A DNA stretch of 64,000 nt from Microbacterium oleivorans (GCF_001691565.1 NZ_MAYO01000003.1:1971841-2035840); one strand, 5' to 3'. Positions 8,849-17,465 are shown, numbered from the stretch's first letter. Notes: a model not told the origin generated them from the letters alone. Numbers and translations are program-made.

Positions 8849-9382
8849 GTGGCGGACGTCGACGCGCAGACCAGCGAGGAGCCGCCAGCGACGGCCGGGT
8901 ACTGGTACGACGAGTCGCCCGGCCAGCGCGAACGTGCCCGCCGCGTCCTCGAGGCCCTCCGCACGTACCGTGCTGCCGAGTCCGCGATGCGTCGGCGTAC
9001 GCGGGACTCGATGTCCATGGGTGAGAACGAGCTGCTCGCCCTGCGCTACCTGCTCCGCCAGCCCGGCCACTCCGCTCGTCCCGCCGAGCTCGTGAAGTAC
9101 CTCGGGGTGACGTCGGCCTCGATCACGACGATGCTCGACCGGCTCGAGAAGACCGGCCGTATCGAACGGCTGGCGAATCCGGCGGATCGGCGAAGCATCT
9201 TCGTGAAGGCGACGACGCACGCGAACGAGGAAGTGCGCGAGACCCTCGGCCGCATGCACGGGCTCATGTACGACGTCGCTGTCGGGATGAGTCCCGAGGC
9301 GCAGGAGCACGTCGTCGACTTCCTGCGTCGGATGTCGGATGCCGTCGACGGTGTCGACCCCGTCGTCGTCGAGGAGCCCTGA
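8849..9382 (+). CDS. MarR-family transcriptional regulator
   Basis: About 177 residues with a MarR winged helix in the middle: MSMGENELLALRYLL (helix 1/2), RPAELVKYLGVTSASITTMLDRLE (recognition helix region) and a basic wing with RLANPADRRSIFVKAT, the DxRxxxV/T-type MarR motif. MarR dimers usually repress neighbouring genes and release DNA on binding a ligand. Possible targets are itself, the divergent gene at 8716 or the small gene after it. The GTG at 8849 has GGGGAG five bases upstream; GTG at 8843 is the alternative. The N-terminal 45 residues (with GYWYDESPGQRERARR) are an extension typical of actinobacterial MarR proteins. Confidence 0.88.
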   Translation: MADVDAQTSEEPPATAGYWYDESPGQRERARRVLEALRTYRAAESAMRRRTRDSMSMGENELLALRYLLRQPGHSARPAELVKYLGVTSASITTMLDRLEKTGRIERLANPADRRSIFVKATTHANEEVRETLGRMHGLMYDVAVGMSPEAQEHVVDFLRRMSDAVDGVDPVVVEEP

Positions 9383-9458
9383 CGCACTCGCCGTACCTGG
9401 CTCGGGCGCCGAAAGCAACTGGTCGGTCGAAACCGGGCTCGCCACCCATAGTGGTCAC

Positions 9459-9818
9459 ATGAGATGCATCACCTACGCCGGCGAGACCGTGGTCACGACC
9501 GATGACGTGGCGGAGGCTCTCGTCACCCTGACCGCCGCCGTCGCCGAGGTGGGACGCGCCGACGCGGTCACGATCCCCATCGTCTTCGAGAAGAACGGCG
9601 AGATCGGCGAGGCATCCCTCGTCATCGGCGTCGGCAACGACGTCCTCTCCGTCGCGACCGACTGGGATCGACCCGAGCCGGACTTCTCCTTCGCCGCGGC
9701 GCAGTTGCGGAGGCACCCGCACTTCCCGCGCGACGACAGCGGATCGGCGGAGGTCGTGTACGACGATGGGCCGGAAGCGTACTGGGACCCGGACCTCGAC
9801 GGTTTCGGCCGTAACTGA
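9459..9818 (+). CDS. Hypothetical protein, 119 residues, possibly immunity-protein-like
   Basis: No family recognised with certainty. The predicted alternation of strands, with a central SLVIGVGNDVLSVATDW and an acidic C-terminus (DDGPEAYWDPDLDG), is loosely like the Imm1 class of small immunity or SUKH-like proteins, which would be an untested suggestion. The ATG at 9459 lacks a ribosome binding site but has a TAGT-type -10-like stretch seven bases upstream, so the message could be leaderless. It lies between MarR and the paralogue gene at 9922, same strand, 103 bp apart. Confidence 0.65.
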   Translation: MRCITYAGETVVTTDDVAEALVTLTAAVAEVGRADAVTIPIVFEKNGEIGEASLVIGVGNDVLSVATDWDRPEPDFSFAAAQLRRHPHFPRDDSGSAEVVYDDGPEAYWDPDLDGFGRN

Positions 9819-9921
9819 CGTCCCGATAGGTCGTGTCACCTGGGGGTGTTACCCTCGCGGCAGAGCTCGATATCGTCCCGCCGGAAACGTCCGGTGCGCC
9901 TGTCGCGCGAGAGAGACGACC

Positions 9922-10266
9922 ATGCCGTACCGCAGCCGCGCCACCCTCCAGCAGTGGCTGGACGAGTTCATCGCCGCGCACGGGGGCGGAGACCTGATCA
10001 AGGTCGTCATCCAGGACGATTCCTGGGGTGACGACGGCGGGCTCGTCGTCGTTCCGCTGCGGAACGCCTCGACCACCGTCTACGTGCGGCCGCCGATGGG
10101 CGGCGACTCCCGGTGGCGCGTGGTCTTCGAGCCGCAGCTCCACGAGGTCGCGTTGACGGCCGAAGACACGGCCGCGCTCGTTGCCGAGCTCGGAACCGCC
10201 GCCGAGCTGTGCGGGTACCTCGAGGTCCGATCGGTCGCCCACATCGAAGCAGCGCCCACGGCCTGA
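9922..10266 (+). CDS. Hypothetical protein, paralogue of the gene at 8387
   Basis: 114 residues. It shares with the 8387-8716 product the start MPYRSRATLQQW, a DLIKVVIQDD segment, LVVVPLRNAS, WRVVFEPQ and the terminal AAELCGYLEVRSVAH, so the two arose by duplication and are now on opposite strands about 1.2 kb apart. Function unknown; soluble, acidic, no signal peptide. The ATG follows GAGAG-type purines; ribosome binding site weak. The surviving conserved blocks suggest both copies are under selection. Confidence 0.75.
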   Translation: MPYRSRATLQQWLDEFIAAHGGGDLIKVVIQDDSWGDDGGLVVVPLRNASTTVYVRPPMGGDSRWRVVFEPQLHEVALTAEDTAALVAELGTAAELCGYLEVRSVAHIEAAPTA

Positions 10267-10332
10267 CGGTCCTCCGGCCACTCGATGCGCCGTCCATCCT
10301 CCTGAGGGTGCGCGGACTCGTGCCCCGAGGTC

Positions 10333-10521
10333 ATGCGGTCGCGCCGCAGGCGAGGCCTGCGAAGGATGTCGCGCACACCGGGAAGGATCAACCCGGCGTG
10401 GGTCGAGGTGCTGATGGCGACGGCCAACTCGCCACCCGGCCTGTACATCGTGCCGGAACCGGATCCCGCGGAACCGGTCGACCCGATCGCCGAGGCAGCC
10501 TGGCCGGCGACGAGGGATTGA
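10333..10521 (+). CDS. Possible small hypothetical protein
   Basis: A 62-codon frame in an otherwise empty 265-bp gap. Its latter part (WVEVLMATANSPPGLYIVPE) has mainly G or C in third positions, like real genes here, while the Arg-rich beginning does not look like a protein start. An internal ATG at 10366 would give 51 residues. No family recognised and no proper ribosome binding site, so it may be spurious. Confidence 0.25.
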   Translation: MRSRRRRGLRRMSRTPGRINPAWVEVLMATANSPPGLYIVPEPDPAEPVDPIAEAAWPATRD

Positions 10522-10531
10522 TTCGGGGCGG

Positions 10532-10828
10532 TCAGAAATCGCGGGCCGAATCTCCCGGCGCACCGCCGCCGAGTCGACGCAGGTGCACGTGCCGAGCGAG
10601 TCGGATTAGAGGGCGGATGAGCAGTTGGATGCTGCCGAGCAAGAACAGCCAGGTGCCGATCGTCGTCGTCGATTCCGAGAAGAACAGGATGCTGCCGACG
10701 ATGAACCAGCCCGCGACCATGACGTCGTTGAGGATGCTGGCCACCTCGTACTTCCGGCGGATGACGATCTCATCCCGTCCGATGGAGAATCGGATGGTCC
10801 GGTCGTCGGATGCGTCGCGCGATGCCAT
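10532..10828 (-). CDS. YrhK-domain small membrane protein
   Basis: 98 residues with two hydrophobic helices and the YrhK pattern throughout: IGRDEIVIRRKYEVASILND, then VAGWFIVGSILFF, then GTWLFLLGSIQLLIRPLIRL and a basic tail. YrhK domains occur in small membrane proteins of Bacillus and actinobacteria whose function is not established. The start codon at 10828 is the first Met; the ribosome binding site is weak (GGAAG). It is transcribed towards the gap at 10267-10531 and is divergent to the lipoprotein gene at 10899. Confidence 0.85.
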   Translation of the reverse strand: MASRDASDDRTIRFSIGRDEIVIRRKYEVASILNDVMVAGWFIVGSILFFSESTTTIGTWLFLLGSIQLLIRPLIRLARHVHLRRLGGGAPGDSARDF

Positions 10829-10898
10829 GCTTCCATGACATCAGGGATGTGCGGCGGTGTGCGACCGCGCAGGGTGAGCGAGGAGCCGGGGGGCGACG

Positions 10899-11786
10899 AT
10901 GTCGAATCAAGCTGCGGGGAGGGCCGCCGCGATCCTGGCGGTCGCCATCGGGACGATCGCGCTCTCGGGCTGCATCTCGCTGGGGCCGAAGACGGTGGAC
11001 GACACACCCGATGGAGTGCCGTCGCCGGCGTCGACGGAGACCGCCGGGTCTCCCGCCCCCGACGATCTGATCGTCCGGACGGCCGACACCGAGCTGCGAC
11101 TCGATTCCCTCCCCGCGGAGGCCGGATACGAGGGCATGCCCGACGACGTGCCCGCCATCACGGGCGATGACCTTTACGTGTTCGTTCGACAGGACGGGTG
11201 GATGCTGTTCGCCGAGCAGCGGGGCGGCGACGTCGTCGGTTGCGGCATGGATGTGTCCGAACCCGAGATCACCGACCTCGGGAAGGGGTGGTGGAAGGTC
11301 GCGAACCGGTCGGAGGCCGACACGTACGCGCTGTGGCTCCAGGCTGCGAGTGGTCCCGGTCTCCCCATCGGGGGCACCGTCGGGTCGTCTCAGGCGTACG
11401 TGAAGTGGACCACGGAGACCACCTTCGGCGTGCCGGCGACCAGCTCGCTCGACCTGACGCGGAACTCCGACGGCGACGGTGGTTCCGTCGAGCTCCACCT
11501 CCGTGATCTGACCACTCCGTTGAACGCCGTGAAGGCGACCGTGGCCCTCGGAGGTGGCGAAGAGAGCGTCGATCTCCCGCTGTCCATCCCGGACTGGGCG
11601 TGCGACCAGCCCGGTGACCTCACCCTCTTCTCCCGTCTCTCCCCGGAGCAGATGGCGACTCTGGGCACGGACGATGCGGTCGACTACGACGTCGAGCTCT
11701 TCCTCGACGGAACCACGTACACGGCGGCCGGAACGGTGGACGCGGCATCGAGCGCAGAGCCGACGTGGACTCCGGCTCTGCCGTGA
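10899..11786 (+). CDS. Putative lipoprotein, 295 residues
   Basis: The N-terminus is a lipoprotein signal peptide: basic start, hydrophobic stretch AAAILAVAIGTIAL and lipobox LSGC with Cys at about residue 27. A Ser/Pro/Thr/Asp-rich linker follows, then a mostly beta-rich extracytoplasmic domain with no recognised family. A G-rich ribosome binding site precedes the ATG. It is first of three same-strand genes separated by 7 and 10 bp (leucine-rich-like protein, second lipoprotein), so the three are probably cotranscribed. Its function is unknown; a surface or envelope role is inferred from the signal alone. Confidence 0.78.
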   Translation: MSNQAAGRAAAILAVAIGTIALSGCISLGPKTVDDTPDGVPSPASTETAGSPAPDDLIVRTADTELRLDSLPAEAGYEGMPDDVPAITGDDLYVFVRQDGWMLFAEQRGGDVVGCGMDVSEPEITDLGKGWWKVANRSEADTYALWLQAASGPGLPIGGTVGSSQAYVKWTTETTFGVPATSSLDLTRNSDGDGGSVELHLRDLTTPLNAVKATVALGGGEESVDLPLSIPDWACDQPGDLTLFSRLSPEQMATLGTDDAVDYDVELFLDGTTYTAAGTVDAASSAEPTWTPALP

Positions 11787-11793
11787 TCGACGC

Positions 11794-12603
11794 ATGAGCT
11801 TCGTCGACGACAGCGCGATGTTCTCGCGGACCGCGAGGATCGCCGGGCCGATGACGCCCGACGACACCCGGCGATTGGCCGGCGCCGGATACGAGGGCGT
11901 TCTGCTCGATCACGGCGCGGGGGACGCGGCATCCGATCTCCGCTGGATCGCCGACGTACCGTCGTTACGATTCGTCGAGGTGACCGGCAAGATCGCCACG
12001 CCGTCGCTCGCGGTACTGGAGGGGACGAGCGTTCGGTCGCTGATCGTCAGCACGAATCAGGCGCGCCCGGTTCCGACCGGAGACCTGCACTGGGCGGAGC
12101 ACATCCACTCGGAGTCGTTCGGCTTCGCGGCGGGCGGGTGGGTCGGGCTCCCCCGGCTGGGGAATCTCGTCCTGGGTCGGGTCGCCGGCGAAACCGTCAC
12201 CGCGGGGGACGGATGCGCAGCGCTCACGTCGCTCACGCTGCAGGGCAAGGGGCAGACCTTCCTTTTCGAGTGGGAGAGCCCGCCGGCGAAGCTGGAACGG
12301 ATGCACCTAATCCGGTTGCGGTGTCGGGAGGTGACCGCGGTGTCCGCATGCCGAGCGCTGCGGAGCCTCCACATCGACAACTCGGCTGTCCTCACCGGAG
12401 GGGAGGTCCTCGACGTCTCTCCGCTGGCCGGCCTGCCGGATCTGGATAGCCTGGGGATCGCGGAGAACCTCCCCATGAGAGGAGTGCCGCGGCTGCTCGA
12501 GAGTCGGGCGCCGTTCGGCTGGCTGCCGGTTGCGAAGGGGCTTCACGACGGCGATCCGGCGCACCCCCGCCTGCGAGAGTTCGTCTACCGCACCACGACC
12601 TGA
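11794..12603 (+). CDS. Leucine-rich-repeat-like cytosolic protein
   Basis: 269 residues without a signal peptide or membrane helices. Irregular repeats of a beta-strand type run through it: LRWIADVPSLRFVEV, TSVRSLIVST, LPRLGNLVLG, CAALTSLTLQG, CRALRSLHIDN and LAGLPDLDSLGIAEN, each with the LxxLxLxxN-like spacing of leucine-rich repeats. Such proteins usually act in protein binding. It starts 7 bp after the upstream lipoprotein gene and ends 10 bp before the next, hence likely one operon. No close family name could be given. Confidence 0.7.
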   Translation: MSFVDDSAMFSRTARIAGPMTPDDTRRLAGAGYEGVLLDHGAGDAASDLRWIADVPSLRFVEVTGKIATPSLAVLEGTSVRSLIVSTNQARPVPTGDLHWAEHIHSESFGFAAGGWVGLPRLGNLVLGRVAGETVTAGDGCAALTSLTLQGKGQTFLFEWESPPAKLERMHLIRLRCREVTAVSACRALRSLHIDNSAVLTGGEVLDVSPLAGLPDLDSLGIAENLPMRGVPRLLESRAPFGWLPVAKGLHDGDPAHPRLREFVYRTTT

Positions 12604-12613
12604 AGGGGGACGG

Positions 12614-13108
12614 ATGCCGAGAAGAGGTGTAGCGGCGGTGGTTCTCGTCGCTCTGATGCTCGTGCTCTCGAGCTGCAGTCTCGTGACGTCTGCCTACGTG
12701 GTGCGCACTCCATCGGGTGGATATCAGCTGGTCGTGCCGCCGCAATGCTCCCTCACGATCGTGTCGGTCGTCGTGAAGCACTCCGGCGACCCGGACGATG
12801 ACGTCGGGTTCGATGATCTCGAGACGATCTGGGCGGCCAGGGCGGACGGAGCGGGACGCGAAGCGGTCACTCTGCTCGACGAGAACGACGGGTACACGAG
12901 CGAGTGGTCGGCTCGTGGGGTCGCTGCCGACGCTCGCGTGGTCATCGGGTGGGCGGAAGTGCACTCCGACGGCGATGTATCCAGCAACTCGCTCGCCGGC
13001 ACCCTTGCCGACATGGGCGAGGGCGACCTGCTCTGGTATGACGGCGTGACCAGCCGCGATGAATACGACCGGGCCGTGAGATCGCCTTCGGGTCGGTTCA
13101 GCTGTTGA
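12614..13108 (+). CDS. Putative small lipoprotein, 164 residues
   Basis: A lipoprotein signal peptide (MPRRGVAAVVLVALMLVL then lipobox LSSC) leads to a short globular extracytoplasmic domain of unknown family. A GTSAYVV-type segment early in the mature part and an acidic middle (DPDDDVGFDDLE) are notable. AAGGGGG lies a few bases before the ATG. It is the third gene of the 10899-13108 group, so two lipoproteins bracket a leucine-rich-like protein. Function not known. Confidence 0.75.
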   Translation: MPRRGVAAVVLVALMLVLSSCSLVTSAYVVRTPSGGYQLVVPPQCSLTIVSVVVKHSGDPDDDVGFDDLETIWAARADGAGREAVTLLDENDGYTSEWSARGVAADARVVIGWAEVHSDGDVSSNSLAGTLADMGEGDLLWYDGVTSRDEYDRAVRSPSGRFSC

Positions 13109-13142
13109 CCGAGAGTGTCGGAACCAGCTTGAGAAGTGATAG

Positions 13143-13216
13143 TGGAGGGGCTGACGGGAATCGAACCCGCGCTATCTGCTTGGGAAGCAGATGTTCTGCC
13201 ATTGAACTACAGCCCC
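13143..13216 (-). tRNA. tRNA-Gly (anticodon CCC)
   Basis: On the minus strand the 74-nt sequence folds as a cloverleaf. The acceptor GGGGCTG pairs with CAGCCCC, the anticodon stem TCTGC/GCAGA holds the loop TTCCCAA (anticodon CCC), and the T-arm carries GGTTCGATTCC. The discriminator base is T and the CCA end is encoded in the DNA. It reads GGG codons. It lies in the short gap after the lipoprotein trio. Confidence 0.93.
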
Positions 13217-13278
13217 AGTGCGCCCGGAGGCGCCTCGTAAGCCTAGCAAGGCTCAGAGGCGTTCGTCCGTTGCGGCCC

Positions 13279-13632
13279 TCAGTCGTTCGTCGGAGGAGTC
13301 TGAGGCGGACCGCCCAGCGGCGGCTGACCGGGACGCGGCGGCTGTCCTCCCTGCGGCGCCTGGCCGGGGTACGGCGGCTGGGCGCCGGGCTGCGCGTTCC
13401 CGGGGTACGGCGGCTGAGCGCCGGGCTGTCCGCCTCCGGGGTACGGGGCGCCCGGCCGCGGAGCGAAGATCATGCCGCTCTCCTGCATCGCGCGGAGCAT
13501 GCCGTTCTTCACCGCGGTGCGCTGGATGAGGTACCCGATCCAGATCGCCAGAGCGAAGAAGCCGATGTAGAGGATGATCCCGAAAATGATGACCCCGGCG
13601 CCAAGCCCGGCGTAACCCCCGTAGTTGTCCAT
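13279..13632 (-). CDS. Small membrane protein with Pro/Gly/Gln-rich tail
   Basis: 117 residues. The first third is a single hydrophobic stretch (GLGAGVIIFGIILYIGFFAL and onward), the middle contains IGYLIQRTAVKNGMLRAM, and the last 55 residues are low complexity with repeated PPYPGxAQPGAQ units. The architecture recalls Pro-rich actinobacterial membrane proteins of unknown role. The tail repeats in DNA as well, which can cause length variation between strains. ATG at 13632 chosen as the only start before the hydrophobic stretch. Confidence 0.75.
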   Translation of the reverse strand: MDNYGGYAGLGAGVIIFGIILYIGFFALAIWIGYLIQRTAVKNGMLRAMQESGMIFAPRPGAPYPGGGQPGAQPPYPGNAQPGAQPPYPGQAPQGGQPPRPGQPPLGGPPQTPPTND

Positions 13633-13660
13633 GCATCGCACTGTATCGAGCGCGGAGATG

Positions 13661-14859
13661 TTAGTCCCGCACCTTGACGGAAGCGCCCACGACCAGCAAG
13701 CCGAGCGCAGCGACGAGCCCGGCGAGCGCCATCCACCCGCCCGCCGTCCATGCCGCCGCGCCGATCGTCCCGATCGCGCTCGAGCCGACGTAGTACGCGA
13801 CGCTGTACAGCGCGACGGCGTGCTGCCGACCGGAGCCACCCGCCCGCGCGGTCGCGGCGTTCGCCGTCGCATGGGCGAGGAACATCCCCGCCGTGATGAG
13901 AACGATGCCGAACACGATGAGGGCCACGGGCGATGCGAGGGTGATGAGGGCGCCGACCGACATCGCGACACCGCCGGCGACCAGCGGCATCCGTGTTCCG
14001 AAGCGTCGCACCAGGGCCCCCGACAGCCGCGAGGTCACCGTGCCCGACAGGTACGTCAGGAACACGAGCGAGACGGCGGTCGCCGATAGGAAGTACGGCG
14101 CCGCCTCGAGACGGAAGCCGAGGGCGTTGAAGACCGCCACCATCGCCCCGACCACCATCGCCCCGATCGCGTACAACGGCAGCGCTCGCCGGTTCACGGC
14201 CTGCCGCCCGAGGGTCCGCAGGCTGATATCCAACGGCACCGGACGATGCTCGTCGGTCGGCGGCAGCAGCACCGCGAACAGCGCCGTCAACGCCGCCGCG
14301 AGGATCCCCAGCACCTCGAGCGACAGCCGCCACCCGACGAGCTCGCCCACCGGCGCCGCGACGATCCGCCCCGCGAGCCCGCCGACGCTCGTCGCCGCGA
14401 CGTACGCGCCCGCCGCGATCCCGGCGCGCTGCGGGCCGGCGGCCTCGTGCAGGTAGGCGACTGCAAGAGCCGGGATGCCGCCGAGCGCGAGCCGAGCAGG
14501 AATCGGCCGACGAGCAGCCCGGCGAACCCGGGCAGCAGCGGCGATGCGACGGCGATGACCGCCGCGGCCACGGCGGCGACGCGCAGCATCCGCCTGCGCC
14601 CGAAGCGGTCGGCCGCCAGCGCCCACGGCAGGATCGCGAGTGCGAGTCCGAGCGTCGCAGCCGACACGACCCACGACGCGTCGGCCGCGGTGAGCCGGTA
14701 CGTTTCGGCGATCCCCGTGAGCAGGCCCTGCGGCGCGTAGAGCACCCCGAACGTGGCGATCCCGGTCGTCCACATCGCCGCTCCGAGGCGGCGCGGCGAC
14801 GCGGTGAGTGGGGGGATGCCGACGGTCGTCACCCGCTCCACGGTAGGCATCTGTCGCAT
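13661..14859 (-). pseudogene. MFS transporter disrupted by a frameshift
   Basis: Two overlapping frames encode one MFS transporter of about 398 residues. The first, from ATG at 14859, contains GVLYAPQGLLTGIAETYRL, DRFGRRRMLRVAAV (the MFS loop motif) and GFAGLLVGRFLLG. The rest (LALGGIPALAVAYLHEAAG through the C-terminal helices) is in another frame. The switch falls near 14489-14496, where inserting a single C after GG would restore the expected FLLGLALGGIPALAV. Up to the break both parts look well conserved, so the lesion is recent, or a sequencing error. The family includes inner-membrane sugar/drug exporters. It is divergent to the LysR gene at 14902, 42 bp away. Confidence 0.8.
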
Positions 14860-14901
14860 ACAGATCCAATACCCATACGCGTGGAGCGATAGCGTTCTTG
14901 C

Positions 14902-15786
14902 ATGAGTCGTGATCGCCTGGCCGAGCTGCTGCCGCATCTTCCGCTGCTCGACGCGCTGGGAGACGACGAGCACGTCACCCGCGCGGCCGAGGCCCTCGGC
15001 GTTCCGCAACCGACCGTGAGCCGCGCGCTCCGCCAGCTCGAGTCGCGGCTCGGTGTCGCACTGGTCGCGCGGGACGGCCGCGGCATCCGGCTCACGGACG
15101 CCGCGCGTCGGATGCTGCCGGGCGTCCGCGTCGCCCTCCGCGCCGCGCAGGACGCGCTCGATTCCCTCGACGACGCGCGCTCGACCGTCGGGCTCGCGTT
15201 CCAGAACTCGCTCGGTGAGAACCTCGTCCCTCGGCTCGTCCGTCGACTGCGCGAGGAGCGCCCCGACATCCGGGTGCAGCTCTGGCAGGGCGCGCGCGAT
15301 GCCTGCCTCGCCGAACTCGACTCCGGACGAACCGACCTCGCGATCGTCTCGGGGGCCGCCGCGACGCATCCCTCCGGAGAAACGCTCCACCTCTACGATG
15401 AGCCGCTCGTCGTCGTGGTCCCCGAGGGGCACCGGCTCGCGACGGCCGCGCGGGTCTCGCTCGGGGACGTCGCCGGTGAGACGCACGTCACGCTCAAGCC
15501 GGGGTACGGGCTGCGCCGCACGCTCGAGCAGATCTTCGCCGCCGAGGGCGTGCCGCTCGACATCGCCTTCGAGGGCGACGATCTGCGGACGCTCCACGGC
15601 CTCGTCGCGGCAGGTCTCGGCGTCGCGATCGGCCCGGAGGTGCCGCATCCCCTCGACGGGTGCGTGCAGCGGCCCATCGACGATCCGCGCGCGGCGCGCG
15701 ACATGGGCGTGGTTTTCCGGGCCGGACCGCGCCCGACCGCAGTGGACGACGTCATCGCCGTGCTCCGGGAGCTCACTCAGTCCTGA
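14902..15786 (+). CDS. LysR-family transcriptional regulator
   Basis: 294 residues. The N-terminal helix-turn-helix is plain (HVTRAAEALGVPQPTVSRALRQLE), followed by the linker and an effector-binding domain of the periplasmic-binding type 2 fold (TVGLAFQNSLGENLVPRLV, LVVVVPEGHRLA, VAAGLGVAIGPE). Regulators of this type commonly control the divergent gene; here that is the frameshifted MFS transporter, whose start lies 42 bp away. The effector is unknown. ATG at 14902 begins directly before the DNA-binding domain, the normal LysR layout. Confidence 0.92.
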   Translation: MSRDRLAELLPHLPLLDALGDDEHVTRAAEALGVPQPTVSRALRQLESRLGVALVARDGRGIRLTDAARRMLPGVRVALRAAQDALDSLDDARSTVGLAFQNSLGENLVPRLVRRLREERPDIRVQLWQGARDACLAELDSGRTDLAIVSGAAATHPSGETLHLYDEPLVVVVPEGHRLATAARVSLGDVAGETHVTLKPGYGLRRTLEQIFAAEGVPLDIAFEGDDLRTLHGLVAAGLGVAIGPEVPHPLDGCVQRPIDDPRAARDMGVVFRAGPRPTAVDDVIAVLRELTQS

Positions 15787-15816
15787 CGGTCGGCCCTCGC
15801 GCGGCAGAATCGGAGG

Positions 15817-16866
15817 ATGCGCGCGATGGTGATGGAACAGATCGCAGGACCCCTGGTCGTCACCGAGGTCGCCGATCCGGTAGCGCCTGCGGGCGGCGCC
15901 GTCATCGAGGTGCACGCGACCGGTCTCTGCCGCAGCGACTGGCATGCCTGGGTCGGACACGACGACATCGCCCTGCCCCACGTTCCCGGACACGAACTGG
16001 CCGGTGTCGTCGTCGAGGTCGGCGCGGGCGTCGAGAACTGGTCGGTCGGCGATCGGGTGACGGCGCCGTTCGTCTGCGGATGCGGCCGGTGCGAGTGGTG
16101 CCGCAGCGGCAACGCTCAGGTGTGCCCCGAGCAGCAGCAGCCCGGCTTCACCCATTGGGGCTCGTTCGCCGAGCGGGTCGCACTCCACGCCGCCGACCGC
16201 AACCTCGTCGCCGTGCCGGAGTCGATCTCCTTCGCCGCTGCCGCCGCACTCGGATGCCGCTTCGCCACCGCCTACCGTGCACTCACCGCTCGCGCGCACC
16301 TGACCGCGGGGGAGTGGGTCGTCATCGTCGGTGCCGGCGGGGTCGGTCTCAGCGCGGTCATGATCGCGAAGGCGCTCGGTGCGAAGGTCGTCGCCGTCGA
16401 TCGTTCCGACGCGGCACTCGACGTCGCCCGCACGCTCGGCGCGGACGAGGTCATCGTCGCGGACGGGCGCGACGTGCCCGAAGCCGCCCACGCGGTCACG
16501 GGCGGCGGTGCCCACGTCTCGATCGACGCCGTCGGCAGTGAACAGACCTGCGCGGATGCCATCCACAGCCTGCGTCGCCGGGGGCGGCACGTGCAGATCG
16601 GGCTGCTGCCCTCGGTATCCGGCCTCACCCCTGCGCCGCTGGCGCGCGCCATCGCGTGGGAACTCGACATCCTCGGCAGTCACGGCATGGCGGCCGAGGA
16701 TTACCCCGGGATGCTGGAGCTCATCGCCCACGGCGCGCTCCGCCCACAGGACCTCATCGAGCGGACGGTATCGCTCGAGCAGGCCGCCGAGCTCCTGCCG
16801 GTCCTGGACTCGGCCTCGCCGGCGGGGATGACGATGATCGACCCGCGGCTCACTCCCGGGGTGTGA
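15817..16866 (+). CDS. Zinc-dependent alcohol dehydrogenase family protein
   Basis: 349 residues with the medium-chain dehydrogenase plan. Catalytic zinc ligands are in GLCRSDWHAW and PGHELAGVV, the structural zinc site has four Cys in CGCGRCEWCRSGNAQVC, and the NAD(P) Rossmann loop is GAGGVGLSAVMIAKALGA. It should oxidise an alcohol or reduce an aldehyde; the substrate is not predictable. It lies 30 bp after the LysR gene on the same strand. The stop overlaps the end of the convergent TetR gene by 17 bp. ATG at 15817 gives MRAMVME, with an alternative ATG at 15826. Confidence 0.92.
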   Translation: MRAMVMEQIAGPLVVTEVADPVAPAGGAVIEVHATGLCRSDWHAWVGHDDIALPHVPGHELAGVVVEVGAGVENWSVGDRVTAPFVCGCGRCEWCRSGNAQVCPEQQQPGFTHWGSFAERVALHAADRNLVAVPESISFAAAAALGCRFATAYRALTARAHLTAGEWVVIVGAGGVGLSAVMIAKALGAKVVAVDRSDAALDVARTLGADEVIVADGRDVPEAAHAVTGGGAHVSIDAVGSEQTCADAIHSLRRRGRHVQIGLLPSVSGLTPAPLARAIAWELDILGSHGMAAEDYPGMLELIAHGALRPQDLIERTVSLEQAAELLPVLDSASPAGMTMIDPRLTPGV

Positions 16867-17440
16867 GCAGAGCGTCCAGCGCGACGCGCATCGCGGCGAC
16901 GGGATCCGTGTCGTCGGCGAGCCAGCGCACCTGGATGCCCTCCCACGTCCCGATGACGAGGTCGGCGAGCATCGTGGCATCCTCGGTCGTCGCGAGGCGG
17001 CCCGCGGCGCGGTCGTGCTCGATCGCGTCGCGGTAGTCGGGGATGACCGACGCGTAGCGCTGTCGCAGCCACTCGTGCGCCTCGTGGCCGGCGTGCGTCG
17101 CCTCGGCCTGCACGACCGTGAACATGCGTACGAGCTCGCGCCGCCCGATGTTGCGCTCGACGATCGCGAGCACCGTCGGGATGAACCCGTCGCGTGCCGA
17201 ACGCTCGAGGAAGTCCGTGTCAGCGGCATCCTCCTGCGCGAGCACGGCAGCCAGCAGCGACACCTTCGTGGGGAAGTGGTGCATGACGGTGGTCAGGCTC
17301 AGGTCGAGCTGCTTCGCGATCTGGCGCAGCGACCCGCCTCGGTACCCGTGCGTGCCGAAGACGGCCGTCGCCGTTGCGATGATCTCGCTGCGACGCGCGG
17401 CGGACTTCGCGTACGGTCCGCGGGCCGGGGCATCGGTCAT
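16850..17440 (-). CDS. TetR/AcrR-family transcriptional regulator
   Basis: 196 residues. The N-terminal domain matches TetR: RSEIIATATAVFGTHGYRGGSLRQIAKQLDLS with the recognition helix LTTVMHHFPTKVSLLAAV. The C-terminal region is all-helical, as in ligand-binding domains of the family. It is divergent to the GH42 beta-galactosidase gene, with 60 bp between starts that hold an inverted repeat over the -35 site, so it probably represses that gene. The inducer is unknown, perhaps a sugar. It overlaps the end of the alcohol dehydrogenase gene in antisense. Confidence 0.92.
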   Translation of the reverse strand: MTDAPARGPYAKSAARRSEIIATATAVFGTHGYRGGSLRQIAKQLDLSLTTVMHHFPTKVSLLAAVLAQEDAADTDFLERSARDGFIPTVLAIVERNIGRRELVRMFTVVQAEATHAGHEAHEWLRQRYASVIPDYRDAIEHDRAAGRLATTEDATMLADLVIGTWEGIQVRWLADDTDPVAAMRVALDALLTPRE

Positions 17441-17465
17441 AGTCGAACAGTAGATCACGCGAAAC

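Noticed and set aside
13279..13460. Repeats in the Pro/Gly-rich tail as a CRISPR-like array
   Set aside because: Short degenerate coding repeats in frame, no spacers of constant length.
14287..17229. Very long minus frame spanning LysR and alcohol dehydrogenase genes
   Set aside because: Only its last part (from 14859) is real, as the first half of the broken MFS gene; the rest is a shadow of plus-strand genes.
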